Part shown: positions 6,958 to 14,262 of the stretch, piece after piece
Layout of the letters: every line of letters begins with the position of its first letter
Numbering within the stretch: the first letter of the stretch is position 1
From: Bacteroidota bacterium
GTDB taxonomy: Bacteria; Bacteroidota; Bacteroidia; Flavobacteriales; Weeksellaceae
Assembly: GCA_023448955.1 (NCBI GenBank)
Contig: JAEXJU010000092.1
Coordinates: forward strand, 1 to 14,262
Direction of reading: 5' to 3'
Length of the DNA: 14,262 nucleotides
Made by a program: the position numbers and the translations under genes
Notes under the pieces: generated by a model
What the model was told of the DNA's origin: nothing
Seen by the model: the letters and a program-made list of their open reading frames with translations, nothing else
Database searches by the model: none

Positions 6958-7175
6958 GGGCCTGTTTAAATTTTATTTAAAAAAATTATTACTGCTTTCT
7001 CTTGATTTTCTTAATCAAAATAAACTTTGTTTGTTTTCTACTTTAACATTAAGGATTTCAGTGAATTAAGTCAATTATTATAAAGAAATCAATTAATTGA
7101 TTTTCATTAAGAAATTTAGCTAAATTACCTTAATTTTCTTACTGTTAAAAATAATTTCAAATTTAAACAGCTTCT

Positions 7176-7216
7176 AAAAAAAGAACCAACTTCCTGGAAG
7201 CTGGTTCTTTTTTTTT
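7176..7216. terminator. Bidirectional terminator between convergent genes
   Basis: A long inverted repeat AAGAACCAACTTCC (7181-7194) / GGAAGCTGGTTCTT (7196-7209) has one mismatch and is flanked by an A-run on the left and a T-run on the right, so it can terminate both the beta-barrel gene (+) and the metalloprotease gene (-), whose stop codon lies 17 bp away. The remaining 6958-7175 gap holds no gene, only AT-rich sequence and an 18-bp palindrome at 7086-7103. Confidence 0.92.
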
Positions 7217-7232
7217 AAGTTATAAGTAATTA

Positions 7233-9488
7233 TTATTTTACAATAAGATTTTTACTTGTTGTTTCACCATTATTGGAAACTACTAATCTGTAAGTTCCAG
7301 TTTTTAAAGAAGCGATGTTAACTGTATTTTTTTCATTTTCAAGATTTCCTTTTACAAGTAGTTTTCCTGAAAGATCAAAAATCTGATAAGCTGCATTTTT
7401 ATTTATCTTATCCAATGAAATATTAACTTCTCCTTTTGCCGGATTTGGAAAAACAGAAAATCCTTTGTTCAATGCCGATTCATTTACTGCAAGTACTTTA
7501 TTGATATTAAATCCTGCTGTATTAACTGCTAAAAATATATTTCCAACAGCTTTAACCATAATTCTTGCATTGCTGATATTATCATTTGGTAAAGTAACAT
7601 TTGCAGAACCGCTATTTGGTACGCTGGAAGCTAGAACTATAGGATATGTAAGCCCATTGTCTGCGGATAGTAAAATCTGAACATTTTGTGTGTTGATTGG
7701 CGCAGCATTAGTACCTGCAACATCCCAAGTCACAGTCATCTGTGATCCTCCGTTATAGTTTGCAGCCGCAGTTTGAGATGTCACTTTAAAAGGACCTGTG
7801 TTAGCTACAGTTACGACCATCAAATCCCTTGCGGACTGGTTTCCGGTAGCTTTATTGTCATTGACTAATAAAGAAAAATTCAATGTTCTTGCAACACTAG
7901 GAATTACTTCCCAGGTAGGAGTAAGATTATTTCCGGCTATGTAGCTCATATCTGGAAAATATCTTTCCGGTGTTGTTTTAGGGTTATATGATCTGAATAC
8001 TGTTCCCTGAACCGTAGTCGCCGTTGGTGGCTGTGGATTAAGAGTTATTGAAGCTGTGTTGGTTTGTTCCCAAAGATATGTTACAGCATCTCCATCTGGA
8101 TCTGATCCAGAACCTGTAAGCACAAACGCTGTTCCGTATGGAATAGTATAATCCAATCCTGCATCTGCTACTGGTGTGTTATTGTTGTTTGCTGTTTTTA
8201 CAGAGCAATCCGTTGTTCTGGTAATGAAACTATACATTTCATTTACACTCACAGAGTGGAAATATGGATCACTGTGCGCTTGGATATCATACGTAGATGT
8301 ACAGATGCCTGCATAAGCCATAATGGTAGTACCGCTTCCTGGTTCTACGGCTGTAGAAGTATTGGAATTTCCGCTGCAAGATCCTGCATCAGAAGTATTA
8401 GCACGGAATGTATGGTTACCACCAAACTGATGACCCATTTCGTGAGCCACATAATCTATATTAAAGGCATCGTTGATTGGAGCTGAAGAGCCTGTAACAC
8501 CGCCAGCTTTTGTAGCACCGCAAGGAGATCGTAGATATGCTACACCGCCACCACCGGTACTGAATACGTGGCCAATATCATAATTTGCGCTTCCGATTTT
8601 GGTGTCACAAACCGTTTGGTTTTCGCTAAGCATAGTCCCTCCGTTACCATTGGTATAACCGTCATTAGTGTTTTCAACGAAAATAATCTGATCATTGTTT
8701 GGAACCATAACCATAGTCAATGATACCGTTTTTTCGTACACACCATTTACTCGGGTCATACTTGCATTCATTGCTGCAAGAACGGCTGCTTTTTTCTGTT
8801 CAACTGTTCCCAAAGCAAGACCTGCTCTGTTGTAATGGTATCTGGAATATTCAAAATTTCCAGCTAGTGCAAGCCTGTATGTTCTCATTTTTCCATCCTG
8901 AACAAACGGTGCTTTTAAAGAGATCGGATTTACAGTTTCCTGATTTGGTAAATTGTATTTATCATAATCGCAATTGAACCTTTCCGGATTTGTCGGTAGG
9001 CTGCTTCTGTCGTATACGATATAATGATTCAAATCTTTTGTATAAGTATCTAGATAGCTGATTTTAGCATTCTCAAAATACATTACATTGATACCATCAT
9101 ATGGAGATATACTGAATCTGATGCTGTTTTCCGGATTGTTTTTTTGGTAACCAACATATGAAGAGATGCCAGGATATTTTTCGGAAAGCTCTTTTGCCAT
9201 CACAGGAGCTTCTTTAACAATGTAATCTACCATCTGTCCGGATGCTGTAGGGAACTTTAAAATAAAGCTTTCAACAGAAGATTCCCTGCTAGGAGCTTTG
9301 GAAAGCTCAGATCTGATACCTTCCAGATTCAGACTGAAAAGTTTAAACTCTTTCGGAGTGGTTGTTCTTTCAAATAATTCTGCATTCTGAATTGCAGCTT
9401 TATTTTGAACAGGATTCCAGAAATTTTTTTGCGCACTAAGTATCAGGGAAGCAAAGATACCGCTTGCAGTAAGTAATTGTTTTACCAT
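7233..9488 (-). CDS. Secreted reprolysin-like zinc metallopeptidase with T9SS sorting domain
   Basis: This 751-residue exported endopeptidase of the metzincin type resembles the M12B reprolysin-like family (PF13583). Order of parts: signal peptide (1-19, ..SLILSAQ); propeptide-like region to about 195; catalytic domain from about 200 (MRTYRLALAGNFEYS) with the full zinc motif HExxHxxGxxH at H349, E350, H353, G356, H359 (VAHEMGHQFGGNHTF) and a Met-turn at M390 (TIMAYAGIC); a PKD/Ig-like domain from about 438 (ADAGLDYTIPYGTAFVLTG); a further beta-sandwich region; and a C-terminal type IX secretion sorting domain (type A) from about 677 beginning FSVFPNPAKGEVNISL and ending NLIVK. By family knowledge it crosses the outer membrane through the T9SS and is released or surface-attached after tail cleavage. 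The catalytic motif is intact, so activity is expected; the substrate is unknown. It is separated from the upstream macroglobulin gene by a terminator. Confidence 0.93.
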   Translation of the reverse strand: MVKQLLTASGIFASLILSAQKNFWNPVQNKAAIQNAELFERTTTPKEFKLFSLNLEGIRSELSKAPSRESSVESFILKFPTASGQMVDYIVKEAPVMAKELSEKYPGISSYVGYQKNNPENSIRFSISPYDGINVMYFENAKISYLDTYTKDLNHYIVYDRSSLPTNPERFNCDYDKYNLPNQETVNPISLKAPFVQDGKMRTYRLALAGNFEYSRYHYNRAGLALGTVEQKKAAVLAAMNASMTRVNGVYEKTVSLTMVMVPNNDQIIFVENTNDGYTNGNGGTMLSENQTVCDTKIGSANYDIGHVFSTGGGGVAYLRSPCGATKAGGVTGSSAPINDAFNIDYVAHEMGHQFGGNHTFRANTSDAGSCSGNSNTSTAVEPGSGTTIMAYAGICTSTYDIQAHSDPYFHSVSVNEMYSFITRTTDCSVKTANNNNTPVADAGLDYTIPYGTAFVLTGSGSDPDGDAVTYLWEQTNTASITLNPQPPTATTVQGTVFRSYNPKTTPERYFPDMSYIAGNNLTPTWEVIPSVARTLNFSLLVNDNKATGNQSARDLMVVTVANTGPFKVTSQTAAANYNGGSQMTVTWDVAGTNAAPINTQNVQILLSADNGLTYPIVLASSVPNSGSANVTLPNDNISNARIMVKAVGNIFLAVNTAGFNINKVLAVNESALNKGFSVFPNPAKGEVNISLDKINKNAAYQIFDLSGKLLVKGNLENEKNTVNIASLKTGTYRLVVSNNGETTSKNLIVK

Positions 9489-9602
9489 AATTTATAAAAT
9501 TATATTGTTCGGATTATATATCTTAATTTATTTTTATTTTACCATTAATTAATTATAAAGAGAATTAAATTTTCAATTAAAATAATAAATTTCTGCTAAA
9601 AT

Positions 9603-9642
9603 AAAAAAAAACAACCAAATAGATGTATTTGATTGTTTTTTT
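9603..9642 (-). terminator. Intrinsic terminator after macroglobulin gene
   Basis: On the minus strand, AACAATCAAATA / TATTTGGTTGTT pair as a 12-bp stem with one wobble around loop CATC, followed by a run of T (the A-run at 9603-9610 on the plus strand). It begins about 20 bp after the stop codon of the macroglobulin gene. The T-run on the opposite side could also make it bidirectional, but no plus-strand gene ends here. The rest of the 9489-9602 gap is AT-rich with no recognisable element. Confidence 0.88.
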
Positions 9643-9662
9643 AACATTAAAATATTCGGAAA

Positions 9663-12600
9663 CTATTGTCTGATAGATATAATGCTTCCTTTGCTGTGAG
9701 CGTTCATCTGAGGTGCGTAATAATTCTGCAATGTTGTAATTCCATTACCAAATATTCCACTTGCATTAGCCACATAATCATATTCAAAAACATATTTCCC
9801 TTTCGGCATATATTCTATATAGAAATTGGTAGATGCATCTTTTGTGGATTGATAATAACCCAGATTATTTTTCCACTCATATCCGGAAATCACATTCAAT
9901 GGTTCGAAACCTGCAGCACGCATATCTTTCAAATGAATAAATTCCATATTTCTGTCGGTGTTTAGAATCATTCTTACAGTCACTTTATCTCCAACTTTGA
10001 TAGGCGAATTTTCATTGATTTTGATCAATTGTTCACCATTCTCGGTCTTTACTTTTTTGTATAATTCCTTAGAAATCGAAATATAATTTTCAGAAGATTT
10101 GATTTTGTCAAGATCTTCATAATATTGCCAGAATAATCCACCCTGAACAATTCCTGCGCTTTCTTTTTTGATGACAACTGTTCCTAAATCTTTGTTGATT
10201 TTATCAGAATTAATCGACTGTTTAACATAACCGGTTGCTTGCGTTTGTGGATTCAGTGGTTTTCCGCCCCAAGTAATTTCTGCTTTGTCCGATTCTGCAT
10301 TTGTCCAGGATTTTCCGGAATTCAGAATGGTAAAAATTACTTCTGCCGTTCCACGAGAACTTCCCCACGAATTCACTTCTTTCTGAGTAATCAGCCAGAT
10401 TTTCATCTCTTCGATGAAATTTTCATCTTGTGGCGTCAGTTTCTGAAACGCTTCCAAAGCACCTGCGTGATTGACCGTTTTAGAAAAATACCAGCCCCAG
10501 TCATTCAGATTTTGTTTCCAGTAAACACCTTGAGTTTCTGTTTCTGTTGACGTTTCTTTAAGATAGGTCAGGAATTTTTTGGACATATCTTTCAATCCGA
10601 AATTATTAAACAAAATTGCCAAACGATGCAACCCGAAAAATGTAAAATCAGTTATTTTTTCGGTTTTAGCTTTTGAGATGACAGCTGACTTTAATTTTGC
10701 ACCTTCATTTTTCAAAGCATATTCCTTTTCCCAGTAATTTCTGGTGTCCAGATAATCCAATACAAAATTATTGACCACATTATCTTTGGTTTTATTTATG
10801 GAGGAAGACCAATATTTATTGACTTCGTTATCCACATACGAAACCAGTTTTTTGACCATTTCTTTTTGCTCAGAACTTTGATAATCTGCCACATTTCCTT
10901 TCAGCCAATCATTGATTCTGCCCAGATTTTTCAATATGTAAATCGAAGTGTAATAAGAGCTCGGATAACCTTGATACCAGCTGAATCCACCGTCAGGATT
11001 TTGAAGTTTTATTAATTCTGACCAATCATCATTGATGGAATTTCGCATCATATTCGCATCGAATAATCTTGACAATTTCTGCATTTGTTCTGTTTCATTT
11101 TTACTTTCCAGAACCCAAGGCGTTTCGTCCAATAATAATTGTTTCAGTTCCTGATTTTTTTCAAGATTCGAGGTCAAAAGCCCTTTGGATTGATATTCAT
11201 CAAAAACGGTTTTCATTTTTGGATTGGCTTTGAAAATCTCCGACGCTAAAACATCCGCAAACCATTTGTTGAAAATAACATCTGCAGAATTATTGCTGTC
11301 ATCTTTTAAGCTTGGCAACGCAAACATAATTTCCCAAATCGGATTGGTTGTCAGTTCCAAAGTGTTGGAAACATTGGTGAGCGTTTTAGAATCGGAATTT
11401 TTCAAATTTTCCAAAGTGAACGATTTCGTCTGTCCTTCTTTTACAAAAATCGGAAGCGCATCTGTTACCAGCATTCTGTTTGGGAGAACTGCGATTGCTT
11501 TTTGTTCACCGTCAGAGAAATTACCTCTTGCACTGAGCGGAGTCGAAGTGTTAGCAACGATTTTAATAATAATCGAAGAAACATTATTTGGAACTTTCAA
11601 TTTCCAAGTTGCGGATGTGTTTCCATTTTCAGCTAATGAGAAAGATTGCTCTTTATTATATCCGGAAACCGCTGTCAATGTGCTAATTCCGAATTGATCC
11701 GAAATATCTTCATTCGTAAAAGCATCCAAAATCTGCAATTGTGCAACGCCGTTAAGTTTTTGGTTGACCAAGCTTGAGATTTTGGTCTGAAGATTCAGTT
11801 CATCACCTTCACGCAAGAATCTCGGATAATTTGGCGTAATCGAAAAGTCTTTTTGAGTAACCACAGATTTTTCCAGAACAGCTGCTCTTGCATCTTTTGT
11901 ATGCGCCAGAAACATCAGTTTCCATTGTGTTAAAGCTTCAGGAGAAGTGAACTCGAATGATACATTTCCGTCTTTATCGGTCAAAAGATTGGGATAAAAA
12001 AACGCTGTTTCGTTTAGGTTTTGACGAACTGGGATTTTTTCAAGTTCTTTTCCTTTTGAAGCAATCATTACTACTTGTTCAATATCCTTATCATCTGAAG
12101 AATTTTTAAATTGTAATCCTGCGGCTTTTCCTTGCAGCTGTGCACTTGGTGCAGCAGACATTTCAACCTCGCTTGCATAAGCCATAGCTGGTTTCGGACA
12201 ACCTTGATATTGAGATGTTCCTGGAACAGTAGGACAAGCATCTATAGAATTCGGAATGCCATCACCATCTGTATCCAGATTTGAACCATAATATATCCGG
12301 CCATCAAACCAATTAAAATCAGGTGATTTGATGTAATAATTGCTTTGGTAAGGAACATAACTCCGGTAATATTGCTGTTGGAGATAATTTTCCAAAGCAT
12401 AAGAACTTTGATAGAAAGGCGAAAAAAACTTCTGCCAGCTCCAGGAATTAACCGCAAATTGGTCAAGCGATTTATCATACATATTCGCCAAAACTTCGGC
12501 TGTCACTCTGAGCGGAGTCGAAGAGTCTTTTTCAGATCCAGAAATTTTGATCGTCCATTTTTCTTTTTGTCCAGGCTGTAATTTGTCCCGGAAAGTCACT

Positions 12601-14262
12601 GTTTCAATTTTCAAATCATCTTTAATGTCAGCGATCTTCAAATCTACCGATTCCGTTTTTACATCATTAAAAGCAACCAATTGGAACTGCAAATTCACTC
12701 TTGTTATACTTTCGTCTTTCGGAATCATCGTTTCATATTCCAAAATTCCGTTTTTGAAAGATTTAGTTTCAGTAACCGTTTCTCCTTTTCCATTTTGAAT
12801 GAAAATGTTGCCCAAAGCATCCGGAACGGCCGAATAAACAAAAACTTTTGCCATTTCGCCTCGTTTGAAATCCTGCGTTGGTTTAATCACTTCCAAAAAC
12901 GGATTTTGATTTTGACCCAACGATTTTTTGTCCCAAACTTTGAAGAATTGCTCTGTTTTTATCGTGTCTTTGCCTTCGATATTATACAATTGAAGTTTAT
13001 AAGTTCCAGCTTCCAGTTTTCCTAAATCTAATTTGGTTGTCGGTTGTTGTCCTTCGACTCCGCTCAGGATGACATTGTTGTTGGTTGATGGATTTTCAAT
13101 TCGATTAATCAGCTGTTTTTCCACATTCCAGTTCTTCACATCATCATTTTTATCAAACTTGTCGTGTGGAAATTTCTGGACAAATTCAGCTTTTGATAAT
13201 TGTGGCAAATCCTGAATTGCAGATACAAAATTTTCCCTGAAAACCTGTTTTGGTTCTTGCAGTTTTTCCAATTTTACGTTATATGATTTTGGCAGAACTT
13301 GGTCGTTATAATTTTTCGTCGAAATATTCAGTTTTACAGCTTCGTCCGAGAAAATATTTTCAATATTGTCCGCCGATATATAATGGGAAACCGAAGCCAC
13401 TTTCATATTCGTGTCCGCAGATTGTGTTTCGCCATTGATGTCCGTCACAGAAGCGTTGATGGCGTAATTATCAATCTGAATGCCTTCCAGAGTTTCGTCT
13501 TTTTTCAACTCTATTTTGATAGTGAATTCTCCTTTTTCGTTGGTTTTTACATCTCCAAGAATCGAGTTTTCGTTATCATTACCACGCGGATACCACCAGA
13601 AATATCGCCAGCGGATATTCTGTTTCTTGATTTCATAATTCACGGTTGAGTTGATCAGAGGAACGCCTGAAAACATCATCGCTTTTCCTTTCAGTTCGAT
13701 GGTTTGACCATATTTATATTCTTCTTTTATCGGTTCAAAAGTCACTTCAAATTTCGGACGTTTATACTCTTCAACCTGAAAATCGGTATAACCGGAAATG
13801 TTATAATCCGAGTTGTTATCACTTTCCTCAACCTGAATATTAAAATTTCCGTTCAGTTTGTTTTTTGGAAGCGTAAAACTGCCACTAACAGAACCGAATT
13901 CATTGGTTGTGAGTTTCAGAGTTTGCAGTTCTTCGCCGTTAGCATCGTGTAAAGTGATATTCAAGGGAACTTTTTCAAGGACTTTTACTTTCTGCGTTTC
14001 GCCGTTGATTCCTGTAGCAATGACTTTGAAATAAACGATTTGTCCAGGTCTGTAGATTTTTCGGTCAAGGAAAATTTGGGCTGATTCCTGATTTTCAGCT
14101 GGTCTTCGGTTATAATTGTTATTTCCATAAATGTCAATCATCGCAATATTATTCCCGTTTTTGACAAGGTAATATCTGTAATAATTATTGTCAAGCGATT
14201 TTGGAAACTGAAAATTGCCAGATTTATCTGTTCTCACAGTATAGTGTTTTGCGGAATTACCT
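9663..14262 (-). CDS. Alpha-2-macroglobulin family protein (bacterial MG), N-terminus beyond right edge
   Basis: About 1,530 residues are visible. The frame stays open to the right edge (the GTG at 14237 is internal), so the signal peptide and first MG domains, perhaps 300-400 residues, are missing. Family members are large envelope or periplasmic protease-trap-like proteins. Seen in order: an MG2-type domain (DRKIYRPGQIVYFKVIATG, about 14030-14090); further MG beta-sandwiches; a Tyr/Gln/Ser-rich central stretch; an insert with a thrombospondin-3-like motif (DTDGDGIPNSIDACP, about 12195-12285); the A2M domain (ETAFFYPNL, SPEALTQWKLMFLAHTKD, TPNYPRFLREGDE, about 11800-12000); an alpha/alpha-toroid region (GGFSWYQGYPSSYYTSIYIL); and a C-terminal receptor-binding-like domain (MEFIHLKDMRAAGFEP). 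The thioester site expected as a CxEQ-like motif reads SNNSADVIF (about 11271-11297), so covalent trapping is unlikely. Three hairpin repeats lie in the coding sequence. No pbpC neighbour, often linked to such genes, is visible on the downstream side. Confidence 0.9.
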   Translation of the reverse strand, partial: GNSAKHYTVRTDKSGNFQFPKSLDNNYYRYYLVKNGNNIAMIDIYGNNNYNRRPAENQESAQIFLDRKIYRPGQIVYFKVIATGINGETQKVKVLEKVPLNITLHDANGEELQTLKLTTNEFGSVSGSFTLPKNKLNGNFNIQVEESDNNSDYNISGYTDFQVEEYKRPKFEVTFEPIKEEYKYGQTIELKGKAMMFSGVPLINSTVNYEIKKQNIRWRYFWWYPRGNDNENSILGDVKTNEKGEFTIKIELKKDETLEGIQIDNYAINASVTDINGETQSADTNMKVASVSHYISADNIENIFSDEAVKLNISTKNYNDQVLPKSYNVKLEKLQEPKQVFRENFVSAIQDLPQLSKAEFVQKFPHDKFDKNDDVKNWNVEKQLINRIENPSTNNNVILSGVEGQQPTTKLDLGKLEAGTYKLQLYNIEGKDTIKTEQFFKVWDKKSLGQNQNPFLEVIKPTQDFKRGEMAKVFVYSAVPDALGNIFIQNGKGETVTETKSFKNGILEYETMIPKDESITRVNLQFQLVAFNDVKTESVDLKIADIKDDLKIETVTFRDKLQPGQKEKWTIKISGSEKDSSTPLRVTAEVLANMYDKSLDQFAVNSWSWQKFFSPFYQSSYALENYLQQQYYRSYVPYQSNYYIKSPDFNWFDGRIYYGSNLDTDGDGIPNSIDACPTVPGTSQYQGCPKPAMAYASEVEMSAAPSAQLQGKAAGLQFKNSSDDKDIEQVVMIASKGKELEKIPVRQNLNETAFFYPNLLTDKDGNVSFEFTSPEALTQWKLMFLAHTKDARAAVLEKSVVTQKDFSITPNYPRFLREGDELNLQTKISSLVNQKLNGVAQLQILDAFTNEDISDQFGISTLTAVSGYNKEQSFSLAENGNTSATWKLKVPNNVSSIIIKIVANTSTPLSARGNFSDGEQKAIAVLPNRMLVTDALPIFVKEGQTKSFTLENLKNSDSKTLTNVSNTLELTTNPIWEIMFALPSLKDDSNNSADVIFNKWFADVLASEIFKANPKMKTVFDEYQSKGLLTSNLEKNQELKQLLLDETPWVLESKNETEQMQKLSRLFDANMMRNSINDDWSELIKLQNPDGGFSWYQGYPSSYYTSIYILKNLGRINDWLKGNVADYQSSEQKEMVKKLVSYVDNEVNKYWSSSINKTKDNVVNNFVLDYLDTRNYWEKEYALKNEGAKLKSAVISKAKTEKITDFTFFGLHRLAILFNNFGLKDMSKKFLTYLKETSTETETQGVYWKQNLNDWGWYFSKTVNHAGALEAFQKLTPQDENFIEEMKIWLITQKEVNSWGSSRGTAEVIFTILNSGKSWTNAESDKAEITWGGKPLNPQTQATGYVKQSINSDKINKDLGTVVIKKESAGIVQGGLFWQYYEDLDKIKSSENYISISKELYKKVKTENGEQLIKINENSPIKVGDKVTVRMILNTDRNMEFIHLKDMRAAGFEPLNVISGYEWKNNLGYYQSTKDASTNFYIEYMPKGKYVFEYDYVANASGIFGNGITTLQNYYAPQMNAHSKGSIISIRQ
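11531..11550. repeat. Intragenic hairpin repeat, copy A
   Basis: The arms CACT/AGTG enclose the invariant 12-nt core GAGCGGAGTCGA. Read on the gene strand it encodes NTSTPLSA, just before the conserved FSDGEQKAIAVLP strand of the macroglobulin. It has the same orientation and frame as copy B and is inverted relative to copy C. Confidence 0.8.
12505..12526. repeat. Intragenic hairpin repeat, copy B
   Basis: The arms ACTCT/AGAGT (five perfect pairs) enclose the same invariant core as copy A. On the gene strand it encodes DSSTPLRV, between IKISGSEK and TAEVLANMYDKSL, where homologues normally have a short inter-strand loop. Confidence 0.8.
13046..13073. repeat. Intragenic hairpin repeat, copy C (inverted)
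   Basis: The arms TCCT/AGGA enclose the invariant core in the opposite orientation to copies A and B. On the plus strand the stem extends to eight pairs through two G-T wobbles (13046-13053 with 13066-13073). On the gene strand it encodes VILSGVEGQ, in a linker before the strand TKLDLGKLEAGTYKL. Confidence 0.8.

Noticed and set aside
6836..7069. 77-residue plus-strand open frame overlapping the end of the second barrel gene
   Set aside because: It overlaps the conserved C-terminal strands in another frame and continues into AT-rich intergenic DNA without any domain signal.
11224..11697. 157-residue open frame on the plus strand
   Set aside because: It is antisense to conserved macroglobulin sequence, shows no recognisable domain, and its frame openness is explained by the codon use of the opposite strand.
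12345..12581. Open frame on the plus strand containing CHSERSRRV
   Set aside because: This peptide is the antisense translation of hairpin copy B, a common source of spurious predicted proteins, and it lies opposite conserved macroglobulin coding sequence.
13033..13215. Open frame on the plus strand containing STPLRMT
   Set aside because: It is the translation of hairpin copy C on the non-coding strand and is antisense to the macroglobulin frame.
14235..14237. GTG as the start of the macroglobulin
   Set aside because: The frame is open upstream to the window edge and no signal peptide follows the GTG; the protein already begins within an MG domain.

Overview
The window looks like chromosomal DNA of a flavobacterium in the Chryseobacterium/Weeksellaceae neighbourhood (phylum Bacteroidota). 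The evidence is AT-rich DNA with very AT-rich gaps, no Shine-Dalgarno sequences before start codons, TAnnTTTG-type -7 promoter boxes, signal peptides ending in ..AQ or ..GQ, a secreted protease with a type IX secretion (T9SS) C-terminal sorting domain, and family-typical Bacteroidota proteins (DUF4476, PorT-like beta-barrels, a large bacterial macroglobulin). The genus is an inference from sequence style, not from a search.

Layout, left to right: the 3' part of a GT4 glycosyltransferase (+, running in from the left edge); a convergent YggS/PLPBP-type PLP-binding protein (-); dihydrolipoyl dehydrogenase lpdA (+), divergent from yggS; a secreted DUF4476 protein (+); aroB, 3-dehydroquinate synthase (+); two tandem paralogous outer-membrane beta-barrel proteins (+); then, convergent to these, a secreted reprolysin-like zinc metalloprotease with a T9SS sorting tail (-) and a giant alpha-2-macroglobulin-family protein (-) that runs off the right edge. 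Most genes look like separate transcription units: clear hairpin/T-run terminators follow lpdA, the DUF4476 gene, the first beta-barrel gene, the beta-barrel/protease convergence (bidirectional) and the macroglobulin gene. No gene-free stretch exceeds 300 bp. The longest is 6958-7232, which holds an AT-rich perfect palindrome and the bidirectional terminator. No rRNA, tRNA, CRISPR array, transposase or integrase is visible.

Functionally the left half is central metabolism (PLP homeostasis, 2-oxoacid dehydrogenase E3, shikimate pathway) and the right half is cell envelope (outer-membrane barrels, a T9SS-exported protease, a periplasmic macroglobulin). The genes do not form one obvious pathway.

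I do not see a new defence or metabolic system. The most interesting signals are repeat structures. (1) Three copies of a short hairpin element lie inside the macroglobulin reading frame. They share an invariant core, their flanking stem bases differ between copies but stay complementary, and they are read in two orientations and frames. (2) A ~95-bp palindrome built from four mirrored CACAAAG-type heptamers lies between the convergent glycosyltransferase and yggS genes and supplies the last codons of the former. The macroglobulin also has a degenerate thioester site and an unusual central insert with a thrombospondin-type-3 calcium-binding-like motif.
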